DNA from: Apostichopus japonicus
Lineage: Eukaryota > Echinodermata > Holothuroidea > Aspidochirotida > Stichopodidae
Assembly: GCF_037975245.1 (NCBI RefSeq)
Contig: NC_092571.1
Coordinates: forward strand, 2,276,501 to 2,340,500
Direction of reading: 5' to 3'
DNA length: 64,000 bases
A program made the translations under genes and the position numbers. Positions 36,436 through 49,543 of the stretch are shown here, one piece after another. How positions within the stretch are numbered: the first letter of the stretch is position 1; each line of letters begins with the position of its first letter. The notes under the pieces were generated by a model. That model made no database searches, was not told where the DNA came from, and saw nothing but the letters and a program-made list of their open reading frames with translations.

Positions 36436-37107
36436 TATACCGGACCTGTCTGTCGTGAATTCTTTCCATTGCCCTTTGGCTGTAAATAACTTGCCCACTT
36501 CACATTTTTCACGTTCTCTTACCTTCTCTATTTCCCTTTCCTTCTTTTCTTTTTTATCTAATTTTAAAATCTTGATAACGAAACCAGATTTTCTCACGTT
36601 TATTTCAGGGTTTATTTAGCCATGTCACTGCCCAGTGGCATTCATAAATAACCCATCTCAAGAGATGAGTCAAAATCGCGCTGGTCTAATGGCCTACTGG
36701 GTTAGCCTTCGGTGATTTGATTTCGGGTAAAGGATAGATACACTGCTGGATAACCGTAAAAAAAAAGTTGGAAGAATGTTTATTTCTATGTTATAACTAT
36801 ATAGTTTTAATTCGAACATAATATGCCACATTTGAGTGTTTATATATATAAATATATATATTCATTATTTATTCCTAGAATCGCCTTGATCTCTAACAAA
36901 TGAACATTTATTGTTTTATGTGCAGTTCAAATAATGTTATTTAAGTAATCTGTCTGTAACATGTCCAGCCCTATTAATGTTCATCGTTTTTTATCGGCGT
37001 ATAGACGTGAAACCAAATGTGAGGGTTTGGTTATCTAGATCTGATTACGTGTGGCAAACTCCAGACGAATGTGTGCTTACTTCATGGTCATCTAAACACA
37101 GTGAGGT
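36436..37107. other. No gene seen
   Basis: Pyrimidine-rich 36500-36560, a short TA-rich stretch at 36840-36860, no recognisable exon. Confidence 0.45.
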
Positions 37108-37114
37108 ATTTGAA

Positions 37115-37401
37115 GGGGTACACGTTGTCAGTCCGACACGTTTTCAGTCCGAAAATAAAATACACGTTTCAATTCGACACGTTTTCAGTCCGAAAATAAA
37201 ATATTAATGCCAGTTTATTGGTGATATTATGGCATTTAAAACTGCTTTCATTCCCCAACTGAAAACCTTTTCGGACTGAAAACGTGTATTTCATTTTCGG
37301 ACTGAAAACGTGTATTTCATTTTCGGACTGAAAACGTGTATTTTATTTTCGGACTGAAAACTTGTCGGACTGAAAACTTGTCGGACTGAGGGGTGTACCC
37401 C
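37115..37401. mobile_element. Foldback transposon with 26-bp tandem-array arms, 7-8 bp target duplication
   Basis: ATTTGAA(G) flanks both sides (37108-37115 and 37402-37409). The termini GGGGTACAC and GTGTACCCC are exact inverses. The left arm has two units of GACACGTTTTCAGTCCGAAA type. The right arm has the inverse unit CGGACTGAAAACGTGTATTT repeated at 26-bp steps (37272, 37298, 37324, 37350), then two shortened 16-bp units (37366, 37382 partial). The centre 37206-37271 is unique. Non-coding. Confidence 0.82.
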
Positions 37402-37988
37402 ATTTGAAGAGGGTCTGAATATAGACATAAGGACGAGTATGCATTTTGTAAATCAAATGACGTTCAGCAATGAATATTCATATCCACGAACCATCCGCTC
37501 GTGGGTGTACTTTTCATTCCTTTAAACTATAATGTAGGTCTGTTTTATCTATAAATGGTCCCACCCAACCTACCTCACACCGTGCCCTACACAGGGTCAC
37601 TGGGGGCAGCTATTTCTGTCTAGGCGAGAAGTGAACATAGAGGTCTTTAAGGCGCCTTATAACGACATATCTAAATATATCACTGTATACATGGTAAATC
37701 ATCTTTCAGCTATATATAATAGGTCTTACGGCTTGCACATATATTGAGATCAGTGCAATGCGTTGAAGAAACCATTTCACTGAATCAACACTATTATCCA
37801 GCGCAAGGTACATTGGTTTCCTTCTGACGATCCCGGAGTGGTATTTTAACACACAAACGTGCCGGAATGTAAAATGGTTACTCCGTGGGAAAACCGATAT
37901 AGTTCATATGCACATCTCTTTACGCCCGTTTTGTGTAACGGAATCATCAACATCCTTTATGCATGCAGGTGTACTGAAAAGTGAGACA

Positions 37989-38060
37989 AATAGCGGCATC
38001 GTTTACTGACGGTATTGGTGTTCAAATAGGGCCATCGTTTACCGATGGTATTAGTATTCA
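37989..38060 (+). repeat. 36-bp tandem duplication
   Basis: Two units containing CATCGTTTACTGACGGTATT and CATCGTTTACCGATGGTATT, spaced 36 bp, ending next to a TGACGTCA site. Confidence 0.75.
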
Positions 38061-38061
38061 A

Positions 38062-38069
38062 TGACGTCA
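38062..38069. promoter_or_regulatory. CRE palindrome TGACGTCA
   Basis: Perfect 8-bp CREB/ATF-type site, leftmost of eight in this window (others at 38914, 46747, 47582, 54906, 54928, 55834, 59224). Confidence 0.4.
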
Positions 38070-38849
38070 GTCTAGCTGTGTATGTCACCGTGCCCAATCT
38101 CTTACGCACACAAATGCTGTCGCAAAAAATCATTAACGCAATTTAAAGAAGTCTTCCAAAACTGTCGAGAAAAAAAAAAACACTTGATGATTTTGTGTTT
38201 TATTTTTTAAAGCTGCGGCTATTTTAGCATATCTATAGCTACTAACTTGTGTATAGTAGCTATATTTAGTATTTAGCTATATTTAGTATCTTTATAGTAA
38301 TTTTATTTAATATCTTTACCCCCTCTAGAATTATTCACTTAATGACGGCTCCTTGGTTCGTCCAATCAGAGGTATAGGCAATGTCATACAGTCACCTGAT
38401 CGGGTCACCGTGGTTGTCGTCCTCATTTGTGCATGGAGGGAGTAGGTACAAAAATAGAACAGCGTTCATTTTGAAGGTCTCTTAATTATACGACCCTTCT
38501 TCATCGAGTATGAGACGACTGGGCGCCTGCTTGCGCAGGGTCGAGTCTTAAGTTATACGCCAAAGTATTATGAGCCGAAGATAGGATTAGCAACTTGTAA
38601 ACAGTCGGTGATAGACTGGTATATTTTGTAGCGGAAATCAGCGATCGGGCCCCGTCACAGACAAAACATTAAAGATTGTCGCAAAACCAAGTTTATTTCT
38701 TCGATGTGTTGACATTATGGTAACAACAAAAGAGGAAAATGTGAGGAAAAAAAATGAAAACTACACGACTACGTCAAGAATACTGAAGTATTGATTTTCG
38801 ACTGTTTTGGTCTTTTGACTGTTTTGAATTATTCAGGATATGAAGAAGT

Positions 38850-38945
38850 ATATATAAGACCACCGATCAGACGAATACGTTGAAAGCGAAACAAAAAACC
38901 GGAACACTCTAGATGACGTCATCCACGATAAACGCTGTGATTGGT
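38850..38945 (+). promoter_or_regulatory. Promoter-like cluster (TATA, CRE, CCAAT)
   Basis: GTATATATAAG near 38850 resembles a TATA box; GATGACGTCATC at 38912-38923 is a perfect 12-bp palindrome with a CRE; TGATTGGTC just after is an inverted CCAAT box. A GC- and CpG-richer segment follows (39290-39480) with an unrecognised 63-codon frame. The order is not that of a textbook promoter and no gene is evident. Confidence 0.22.
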
Positions 38946-39480
38946 CAAACTTCGTAAACACTGGCGCACAGCTATATCAGTGAGCCTATGTGTCGGAATC
39001 TGTGTTCATACTTCACAATCTCCGACACTCCTTTATCAGTCTTGGCATGTTTTTATCACCATTTATATACGGTTACAAAGGAGGGTTGTTAACTTAATTC
39101 TCCTTGTAAACTCAACCTGGATAATTTACCTAAACTTTAATTTTAGATTCGACAAAAAAAAACCAAAAAGGGATTTTACTATCAAGAAAAGATGATGATG
39201 ATAAGATTTCGTTTATCCGACCGCTGCGCGTACCAAAATATGCCCGCCACTTTTGATGGGATTGAATAATAAAACCACTGTGAGAGTGAAAAGTTTTTCC
39301 TTTCCCACGCAGTCGGTGGCAGTAAGCCCTGCCGGCTCGAGCCGTTATACTCCGCCGGAGGGCTCCGTTGAAATACGCGTCATCTTCGCTCCAGTAGAGC
39401 GGCGGGTGTCCCGGTTAATTGAGGTATCATTTGGCCGAAGATAAACCGTCTCAGTTACCACGACCACGCGCGCCTAGTGG

Positions 39481-42077
39481 GCAGACCAGCGGGAGTGTGG
39501 GACGTTTACACACGTGTCTCAGATTACCATATATATGATATACGCCGTGTTTTTATCGAGTGTGTGTGATGTGTATTGGAATGCGGCTTATTCTCGTATG
39601 TATATATAGATATATATATATATTCATATGAACCTGATTAGACTAAGATGTTTATCGTCTCTGACACAGTAAACATCTGACGAAGGTCTGTTTAAACTCT
39701 CCTTCAGTGGAAACTTTTAATTTTTAGTTATATACCTTACCGGATTTATTTTGGTCCCTGTTGGGATAAGAATAAACGCATTGCGTGTGTGGGATTATGC
39801 AATCGGATTGTTTGATGAGGGTCTTTCATTACAACACGTTCAGCCTTCAAATGCCTGTTGATATTTAATTCATTTATAACAGACTGCAGTGAAAGGCTGG
39901 GTCTGTGCGTGCAGATGCCTGGTCCGTTAGTCAATAACATTAGGTAATGAAATAACACACGTGGGGAGACTCAGTGGCGTCCTCCCCCACCCCACCCCAC
40001 CACACCCGCTGATGAGACTAACTTCTTCTATCCACCTCACCCCCTTCCGTCGCATGGTTTTTATTGTACACGGTGGATCACGTGTAACGATCTGGTAATC
40101 TCATGCCCTCATGGGAACAACGTAGTACCTAAAATAAAAAGACCAATAAAACATTGATTCATGGTATATAAGGTTCCTCCCTCCCCTTCTTCCCCTCTAA
40201 CTATAACCACCCTTCCGTGCCGAACCCTGAAGGAGATACTAACCCATTCATCACTATGGCTATTCTGGGGCCCAAACCTCTCCACTCCCATCGTAGGTAT
40301 ACGTGGTTGCGCCCTCATTAAAATACATGTGTCATACATTATATTCCATGCAATTATATTGAAACGAAACATACTGGAATGATATGATATGACATGCGTT
40401 GACATGAGGTCATATTTACGTCACATAGTGCAGGATCGGTGCTACATTCTTTTCATCGTCAGTTGGATATATATAATAAATACTAAATAATATATATATC
40501 GAATATTATATATTGAATAATATTTAACTACAGTTCGTTGGTCCTTGATCGCACATTGTAACCGGCAGTTGTATTTATAAATCACGCGTGTGTATGCTTC
40601 AAAAGCCATGGACTAAATTTTCATTTTATATATTGTTTTACTCTAATATTAATAACAATTCTTAAAACACGATAACTAATAATTAAAAATATTAGAAACA
40701 AATCAATACTGTACAAAGTATAAAATAAAGCTATTTATGTAAGAAAGTATGAAACAAAACAAAAGTATGTTACAAAACATGTGGAAAGACCTAAACAACG
40801 TTGGCCAATAGCCTCAATTTGGGGTAAAAGATGTCAACTCTCTTAATAAATGAGTTATCATAAAGAAAGATTCAAATTCTAACATTTGACATATTGCAAG
40901 CTATATCTGAAATTGTATTTTGCTTAATTGGATGTAGTGGGGATGTCTGTCAATGCACACAATAGAAGATACTGTTGGGAAGTAAACGTAGAAGCCTATA
41001 CCTATTCAAAGATTTGTTGTTGTTGATGTTGTTATATATTACCTTACTAATGGCAAGCGAATTCCCATTCAGTATATAGTGACGTCCTATAGCCACAAAT
41101 CTGGCAAATCACTTTCTCTCGGCGGTTTACGCAGGCCGGTAAGATTATTGTTCAGCTACCACAAAACTAAATCAAATAGTCCATTTATCCTTTGATACGT
41201 AACGCTATTGACTGCAATTAAAGTTAAATCTGCCGTCCGAAAGGTTATTATTCAAAACGGACGTCTGTAGACTACAGTGTATATCAGTCGACTATTATGG
41301 GTGAGACAATTCACAACCCCGCGGCGCCTTTTCAACTCGACTTGTTTATTTGTTTGTGTTTTTTTCTTCTTTAACTCTCCGATTTTGGAAGTAAACAAAC
41401 AGAGTTAACTTAAATTGTAGAAATATTTATTTTACTTAATGAGACGAAACCGTAGGGTGTAAGCAACCAGTCACATGAAATGGTTCCATGGCATTTTGTG
41501 TACGCTACATAATGCCTAAGGCTTTATTTCACGGTGGGTCGTTTAGTAACTTTGACCAATAGTTCCCTGCTTTCACCAAGCCCTGCAAAGATACAAATAT
41601 TTGTTCCCATCTCCATCCCCAGCCCCCCCCCCACCCAAATAACTAAGAGATGTGATTAAAACCATGAGGTTGTTACTCATATACACAAGCGAGTTATTCA
41701 CCGCTTAGTTCAAAATACTGAAGACGTGTGTCCTATAAAGTTATTTTGTTTCCTTTTGAATTTTGAAGTCCATGCATATTTTCTTCTTCTTAGAGGGCGA
41801 TTTTCTACGACTAATATTATAGACAACGTCTTCACAGGGATTCCGAAAACAGGTCTGGGGAATTGGGGGGGGGTAGGGGAGGGGTCAGCCCAATATTCAC
41901 TGATGGTGAATTTGGCGGCACCAAACCCGTGTGAAAATCATTGCTGTGATAATTATTGTGTAGGGCCATGCCTCCCTCCTCCCGGGTGCCCCGTCTCTCC
42001 CTGTTTCAGATACATTATATTGCTGTTAACGGTCGAGTAGAACACGGTGGTAACAGACAAATGTAACACATGAAGCT
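39481..42077. other. No gene seen
   Basis: AT-rich, with TA-rich stretches near 39600 and 40460-40520. Reading frames at 40109-40405 and 41726-42040 are unrecognised and cross C- or G-rich low complexity. Confidence 0.45.
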
Positions 42078-42361
42078 TAAAAGTCATCAGTATTATTGCC
42101 CCTACCCTAATATGCTAGAAATGTCAGATAATGGTCATCCATGCTCGAATTTTAACAAGACTTTTTTCCCGGCTGCACTATCAACGTTGTTATCATGCAC
42201 CGTGAGATATTTAGTTTGTCTGTTCTGATCATCCTTAATGGTGGAGACTTAAATATGGAAATATCAGACCATCCAGGAAAGTACATACAGTACTTTTGAA
42301 AACTTCATGCTAGCAACTTTTATAGTCTGCTAAAACTTTGAGCTAATACCGATGTTGACCT
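42078..42361 (+). mobile_element. MITE family member, copy C
   Basis: The left end AAAAGTCATCAGTATTATTG and right end GCTAATACCGATGTTGACC are inverted with several mismatches. The interior GTCAGATAATGGTCATCCAT matches copies A and B. About 284 bp, non-coding. Confidence 0.62.
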
Positions 42362-42774
42362 CGTAAACAATGTTTACCGAGTTTATGCCACCTGATGCAA
42401 TCTGCTCTGCCAATCAACACCCTTGTAAAAAAAAAAATAGAAGATTAGAAGATTTTCTGAAAAGCTTATACAACCCCCCAAAAGCAAAGTGGTCTTTGCT
42501 TTTAACGATACCATAAATCCCTTGGGTATACTGTAAATTGGTCGTTTAGTCTTGTTCAACTTGTTTTCCCTTTAAATCTTAACATGTTCTGCTATCCATT
42601 CTAGTGTTGTTTCTTGGGATCTATGTGTGCTCAATTCAGTATAGGCGGCTTTGGACTATTTGGCCCAGCTAGACCACGATTTCTCCACGAAAATATGTAA
42701 TCTTCTTATCTAAACACGGTTTATTTCTGGCGGGAAGTTATATATCGTAGAGAAAGAGTGTTTATTTTGTCATT

Positions 42775-43460
42775 CTATGTACTTTTAACAAGGTTGAGAG
42801 AGAGAAAAAAAAGGTTTCTTTTTGAACGAGCAGAATGTTTCCTGATATTAGAGAGAATATTTTCGTTTGATAATTCTGGCCCTGCTGGTGTGATATTTTT
42901 GTTTGTCTCTAGTATAGTGTAACAGACTTCTGGGCCGTTTGAGTAACTATTGACGATCTCGGAAACCTTTGGTTCTTTGGTATAACTTTCCGCAGTCATT
43001 ATACAAGTTTAATCATTCTGTCATTGTTTTATAGCTGAAAATAAAATAAAAACAAAAGTATCTCATTAAACGAGTATGTTCTTTTGGTAAGGGCCAATAT
43101 TTACGTAAGACGGTTTCTGGGCCTTGCTAGTGTGATTCAGTCTAATATTTTATTTATTTATTTTATTATTTTTTAAATATTTTTTGGGGGGTGGCAGTAT
43201 TTTCCCTAGGGAGTAAGAGACTTGTTGACCCTATAAGTAAAAGTTTGGCAGTTTTCAGCAGATTTTACAATTTTTTAAGAAAGAAATAGAAATGTCTCTA
43301 ATTGAAACGAACAGAAAGTTTCATGAGTACATGCATGGTATAAAGGGTGGACATTTGACGTATAAGGTGCGTTTGGCCAGGACGGTGTGATATTTCCTGT
43401 TTTTTTTCTTCTAAAAGGGTATGGCAGACGTCTGGGCCCAGAGCCAAAAAATCTCGGAAT
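42775..43460. repeat. Diverged tandem triplication, about 250-bp units
   Basis: Three segments share the order AACGAGCAGAATGTTT-like, then GGCC...GGTGTGATAT-like (42885, 43125, 43385), then ACAGACTTCTGGGCC-like (42925, 43215, 43425). Similarity is patchy. An open minus frame covers unit one (42775-42999), but the equivalent frame in unit three is broken, so I do not call exons. Confidence 0.5.
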
Positions 43461-44659
43461 GGGGTGCTATAGCTGGTCGTAAATAGCGTCTCTCTGCTCG
43501 AGCGTTATTGAATGGTTCCTATAGAAGCACCGCGGCTGATGGGTGCATGAACCATTGTTTAGAAGTGATCAACAAGCCATAGTCGAGGACCCCTGCATAA
43601 TCCCGGATGAAATGAATGATCGGTCACGCGTACGAACGGGCGCAGCGTCTCTAGTAAAGATCCACACCTTCAATAGCGAATAATTAAGGCGACTTTCCTT
43701 TTCTTCTACATCTTCTTCTTCTTCTCTCTTTTCTCTATGTTTGAAGTGTTTTCTTCTTCGAGCGAAAACAGACTCGAGGGGGGAAACATTTTGAAAGGGT
43801 TTGGAAAATAACTTTTGAACAGGGGGGTGGGTGTAGAAACGAGCCAGCAACCGGCGAAGGCCACGCGCTTTTCATGAGGAAGAATAGGCCGTTTAAATGT
43901 TTTGGAGTTTGCTGAACGGCAAAACATAATTAAGTGTTTGTGAAATCACTACAAAAAGGTAGCATTGTTATGGTACGCATTGCCAATGAGCCAGACACCG
44001 TATACAACTGCTGTTTATTTCTTCATCTTTATTTTTAAGAAAAAGGGCTAAATCTCAGTTAAATACCGACGGATTTAGTTTCGGCTGTTTACCTCACAGT
44101 CTTTAAGTTTTTCTCCCGCAAGCTGGAAAACAAAATAAGTAGGCCTGCATGGTAGTGTAACATAAAACAAAAATTAGCATGCGACAAAAAGGTCTGGCAC
44201 ACTTGAATAATTTCTTTTTCTACTTCATTTCAAAGTATTCCTATACATGATGAAGCAAATTTCAAATTGGAAGGTTTCAGAATTGCGGCTTTGCCGTAAA
44301 CATGCCAAAAGAAAAGTTTGAGTAGAGGGAAAGGGGTGGGGGGGGTGGGAGGGAGAAAGTTGTAGTAGTCGTGTTTCATGAGAGGAATAGAGGAGCGCGA
44401 TTGTATTATTATTACGTAAATGTAAATTTTGAGTATACAGTAACAGTAACAGTTTTATAAAACGGTGACCTGGGGAAGTGGTCACGTGGGTTCGCTTTGT
44501 TAAGAATGAAATGAAAATGTCAACGAATAAATTTAACACGATTTGAGTTGATTTTTTTATTTTTTATTTGGGGGGGGGGGGGTGGTGCTTGTTGTCACAC
44601 GTTTACATAACCTGTATTGAGCACTGATTACTCTGAATAATGATATAGACTTGAAGTGG

Positions 44660-44895
44660 GTTCGTATACCAGTACGTGTACTCGCGTGTTCTAGCAATAG
44701 TAACCAAACTTACCCGGTAATTGTACTCGGACATGAAGATTTGCACTCATTTTCGTACCCGGCGAGGCATTTTAAATATATGCTAATGCAAAATATTGTA
44801 TACTTGTGCTTAAAGCGACGTTGTACTCAGTCCCATACTGATACAAAGGGAAGTTGTACTGCATTGGTACTCATGGTGCGGTACTCGTAGGCTAC
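44660..44895 (+). repeat. Dispersed repeat, related to 26890-27115, copy 2
   Basis: Shares ATATATGCTAATGCAAAATA, GGCGAGG, CCAGTACGTGTACTCG and CTCGTAGGC with the first copy, in the same order. The open frame here is incidental. Confidence 0.4.
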
Positions 44896-44899
44896 TATT

Positions 44900-47800
44900 C
44901 TGACAAATCACTTGAATGGGTGGGGATGGCGACGTTGAAACGTGTGATTTTTCATTTTATTCGATCGCGGCAATGAGAATTACATCAAAACTTGACGAAA
45001 AAAACAAGAAAGAATTGAATCCATTTTGCATATCAAGTTCCGTACAGGAAATTTCTTCTGCGATTAAGGAAAGGGCACTTTCATTCAACCAAAGTGTGAA
45101 CCGTATGTTTCATTTACGTCTATAGAGCACCGTTTTATTTTTTCGTATTGCATAAAGGGGAATATCTTATTCATAAACATTTCGCATGCAGGTATAATTT
45201 TAATTCAAAACTCTAATTGAGGTCCCCCCCCCCGCACCCAGAGACCCATGGAACTACCGCAAGTAACAACAAAAAACGAGAAGCAACCCAAAAATATTTA
45301 TATATTTATTTTTTTATAGTTTTTATTTATTTTTTAATCACTTTATTTTGAAATAAAACTTGACTATTCCGTACAAGGGAGGCGGAATGTATAAGCACCA
45401 TTGAAAAATCCTCGACAAATTGATCAAAATCGATTAATACGGCTGTTTCATTAAAGAAACCGGAAGAAGAAATTAATAAAGGTCTAAGTGACACTTTTCT
45501 CTACGCCATTCATAAAAGAGGATCTAACACCCCAGTCTATCTACAAAGGGTCGTTTCCATTTTTTTTTTTTGCAAAACGAAAGGTTTCATTTTTTCAATC
45601 CGAAATGCAGGTGTTTTACATGTTTCCGGAGCATTTTCTTGCCTTTATTTGTTAATTTTCTTATTTCACTTGAGATTCTTCAACACCAATGAATTTAAGG
45701 GGGATAATAAGCGCACGTGCATATGCATTATTTACTTAGCCAGGTGATTTCCCGAAAAGAACCAAAAAAACAAAAAAAAAATATGGAAAAACATCCGGTC
45801 CAAAACATAAGAAAAAATATAGAAAAATTGGATATAGTTAATGAATAAAGACATTTGGATAATGGATATAATAATGCGGGACGCAGGAAGTTCAGGCTCA
45901 AGTGTGTGAAATGACTGACAAAGTAAACACCTTTTTATCAAATTGCGATCGCGAACGCCTCTTGGCGCGGGATTGTGCAATGAAGCCGGTCGTGCAGGCT
46001 GGAATAGAAAAGACACGTGTATACACTAAACAGAAATCAACAAACTAAGGAGAATGGGACCCGGGATATGAAGGAGTTAGTAATACATATGAACACGAAC
46101 TTCAGTCTCAACACATATTGAGTATATTTGCGCAGTTGGAAGCTCCTGTTAAAAAAAAATGTTGCGGAGTAAGGTACGTCAGAGCTCTTACTAGTCAGGC
46201 AGCAGTTCTATCACACCCTCCCCCAACACTCCTCATCCCCTTCCTACCCCCGTCAGTCCATACTCCGTAAATACCAGATTTATCGCAAACTGTGACAAAT
46301 TGTAAGTGCCAGATTTTTTTCTTAAATAAAACAACTGGGCTATTGTAGGCCTATAAAGGCCATCACAATGGTCTAAAACCGGGCGGTAGTTTTGGTGGGA
46401 TATGAATTTAATGGGATAGGAGTTTTATTCGTGTGTAACACCTTAACTTTTTTTTTTATTGAGTTGGAAATCTTGAGAAAAACTTTTTTTTTTGGCCTCC
46501 CCTTCCCCCACCCCGTGCTACATGCCTGTGGCTGAATATAAATACCCCGACCGACCCCCCCCCCCTCCATTGACGACGATTGGAGATGGGATATCTCCCT
46601 TTGTGCACGCTATACTGATGATGCGATAAGGGTGTATGGATGCGGTTGGGCTAAGGGGGTGTGAGTGGGGTAGGTTCGTTGCTGGAGTGTAGTAAAAAAA
46701 TATGTTCACAAAGATCGCAACGCACGGCGGTAATGTGATTTTTCACTGACGTCACAAAAACAGCAATTTTTCTCTTCCCCAGGACGTTTTTTTTCAGTTT
46801 TGCTTATCTTCTGATAAAAATAATATGGAAAAGTCCCCAACCTCAATCGCAACCCCAGCCATCTCCGGGTTTTTTTTTCCATATTTTTTTATATTTTATT
46901 TTAATGAGTGAATCTGAGATACTGAGATATTCCATGTTTGATATGAAATATTTCCCTAGACCCTAACGCGTTCCTTTATACCTTTCGAGTATTCAACGAA
47001 TAAATCAAGAGAAATGCAAAAGATACTCCCAATTCCATCAGACAAAACACAGAAAGAAACAAACAAAAAGAGGTCCTAACGAGTTTATCATAACAAATGC
47101 TATAAAATATGAACTGTCAAGCGCAACACGGGAAAGGGGGCAATAAAATAATATAGCATCCCCTGCGTTCCAAAGGGTCACATGCACGTGTTCATTGTCT
47201 TGTAATAGCGGTTTATATGAAACGGACGAAAGTGAATTATATAGAAACTATAGAAAAAACTTATCTCGACAGTTAAAATCTTTGCCCTTATATTCTTGGA
47301 AATTTATTTATGAAAACATCTGCCCCCATAAGTCTTGTATAGGTCTTAGCGTGTCTGGCATTGTTGAAGAAGCCTAAATCCAAGCTGAAAACTTTACAAG
47401 AAAGAAAGAAAGCAAAAATAACAACAAACATTAAAAGGGTAAACGCTCCGATAGATTATAATTCGGTCCATACTACCAGTTTCTATGAATAACACAACAT
47501 ATATAGCCAGCCCCTATACTCTTTCACAAACTCATATTGACCTCTTATAATCGAGAAACGCGGGAGACCGATGGTTTATTGTGACGTCATCCCAGCCCCC
47601 GTGGGTGTCGCGTGGCAGAGAGTTTCCCAGGTTAGACTTGTTTATTTTAAAGACTTTGTGTAACCGTAAGAATATGTACGGAGTTAGGTAGGGGTGGAAA
47701 AAACACACACATCCGCTGAATTAGTGACAATATTTGGGTAAACGGTTTAGATTTAGGGTTTTCTTTGTAGCCTTATTTTGGTGGCTTTATATCAAACCGT

Positions 47801-48120
47801 GACGGCCATCTTGAGACGTGACCGAAAGTTTGTACCAACAACACTTGGCTATATTCGTTGAGACATGAAATATTGCGGAAACTATATTCATACCGCTTGG
47901 ATATGTTGGTGGTCATGATGTAGGAACCCTGTTGCACATCCATGACCTTGCATCTATACATGCACGTACATTTACGTATGGTTCAGAGATGTTTATATTA
48001 TAATAATATATATAATAATGTATGATATATTATATTTATTATATATTATGTAATTCGTCGGAAAATTTGTGCCAGATGAAAATGATTGCATGCGCAATGG
48101 CGAGTTATTTTTTATTTAAA
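44900..48120. other. No gene seen
   Basis: Holds CRE palindromes at 46747 and 47582, A- and T-runs, C-rich DNA at 46552-46567 and an AT-only stretch at 47997-48050. No exon recognised. Confidence 0.45.
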
Positions 48121-48124
48121 TAGT

Positions 48125-48720
48125 TTTAAAGGTATACTCCAGAGCAAAAGTTATGTTTTGACATATTTAAAGAGGAACACAATCTTAGCATTCTCGCGAA
48201 ACTCGCATTAAAGTCATGTACTGCTATTGAGATAGTAGCAGTTGAAGTCCTTGCACTTTCCACCGTTAGTGGACTTGAAGCAAACAGGTGATGTCATAGA
48301 TTCATATGACCAACCTTGGTTGTGTTTTGCTTTATCTTTCAATCTGCTGTTTTAACCCATGGTTGATATAGGGTCAAGTTGATTGTTTCCCTAAAGTGGG
48401 TGTGAAGTTTTTGACCTACCAATGCCTGTGACAAAGATACAAAATGGTTACATGAAATATTTGGAGTAGAAATTAGATGCAAATGTTTAAGAAAAGCAAA
48501 CCATTTATTTGTCATTGTACATCACACCTGTTTGCTTCAAGTTCACTTTTGGTACCGGAAGTGACATCTTCAATTGTCAATATCTCGAAAACAAAAGGTA
48601 GGATTTTGATGAACATTTTTCACAATGCTTAGATTATATATTCCTCTCTGATGATGTATCAATAATAACTTTTCTTTTGGACTGTCATTTTAACCGAAAA
48701 CTGTCTCAAGTTCAAACACT
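48125..48720. mobile_element. Possible foldback or MITE with internal inverted repeats
   Basis: GTGGACTTGAAGCAAACAGG (from 48269 to 48294) is inverted at 48519-48546, 26 against 28 bp with one mismatch and one 2-bp indel. The outer parts look repeat-like (AAAGGTATACTCCAGAGC at the left), but I could not define outer ends or a target duplication, so the boundaries are approximate. Confidence 0.5.
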
Positions 48721-49543
48721 ATGGTGGATCTATGGTGCCATGTTTAGATTTGCTCGAGTCCATTTTGTGTTTTTGCGTTACGTTTAGTGTATACAAAGGT
48801 TAAAAAATCCCGTTACATGAATTCATAAAACTCTTGTCAAAATCATATCTACAACATGTAATTTCGTTTGACATCCCACGCACTCAACGCGAAGTTATAT
48901 AAACGAAAGATACAACTTCCCGTTTTGACTAATATCTGGTTGTTAGGATTGTTTATCTCCCGGAGATAAAAAAAAAAACATATTATTATCTTCAGGATGT
49001 ACTATAGTCGAAACCGAGACATTCTCAGAAAAATTTGTCTAGCGAAACAGGATAAAATAATCGGTTGGTTGACTCAGACCGTGGGAAAGACCAACCTGTA
49101 TATGCCGCCTCGCTCGGCCCTCGTTATCTTACTTTGTTAATGATCGCCAGAGAGTCATTGGGCAGTTTATCAAGATATTCAAATTCCCAAAAAAAATCAT
49201 GAGTGCAAGGTGTGCGAAATCCATTCATTCGTCTACACGGTTCGCATAATTTGTTTGTTGCGAGAGGATAGAAGAACGTGCTTCACTGAAAGAAAGTTTT
49301 AATAGCCATACCTCACCCCCTCCTCCCACCCCCCACCCGTAATCTCATCGTAAGAGAAAGGACTTTGCGACACTTGACTTTGTTCTATATCCCCTGGTAT
49401 TACTTTCCGTCGATTTGTCGTAATTAAAACTCTAGTGTTTTCAATAGATATGTCCACGGGACAGTAAGATGTACCGTACTCGATGGAAAAACGTTTACGG
49501 GGGCACAGATAAAATAATAGCTCCCCCTCTTTTGCCCACAGCA

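Noticed and set aside
36232-36619. Overlapping frames of over 100 codons on both strands
   Set aside because: They cross the boundary of the hAT-like element, so they cannot be an old gene; no transposase motifs.
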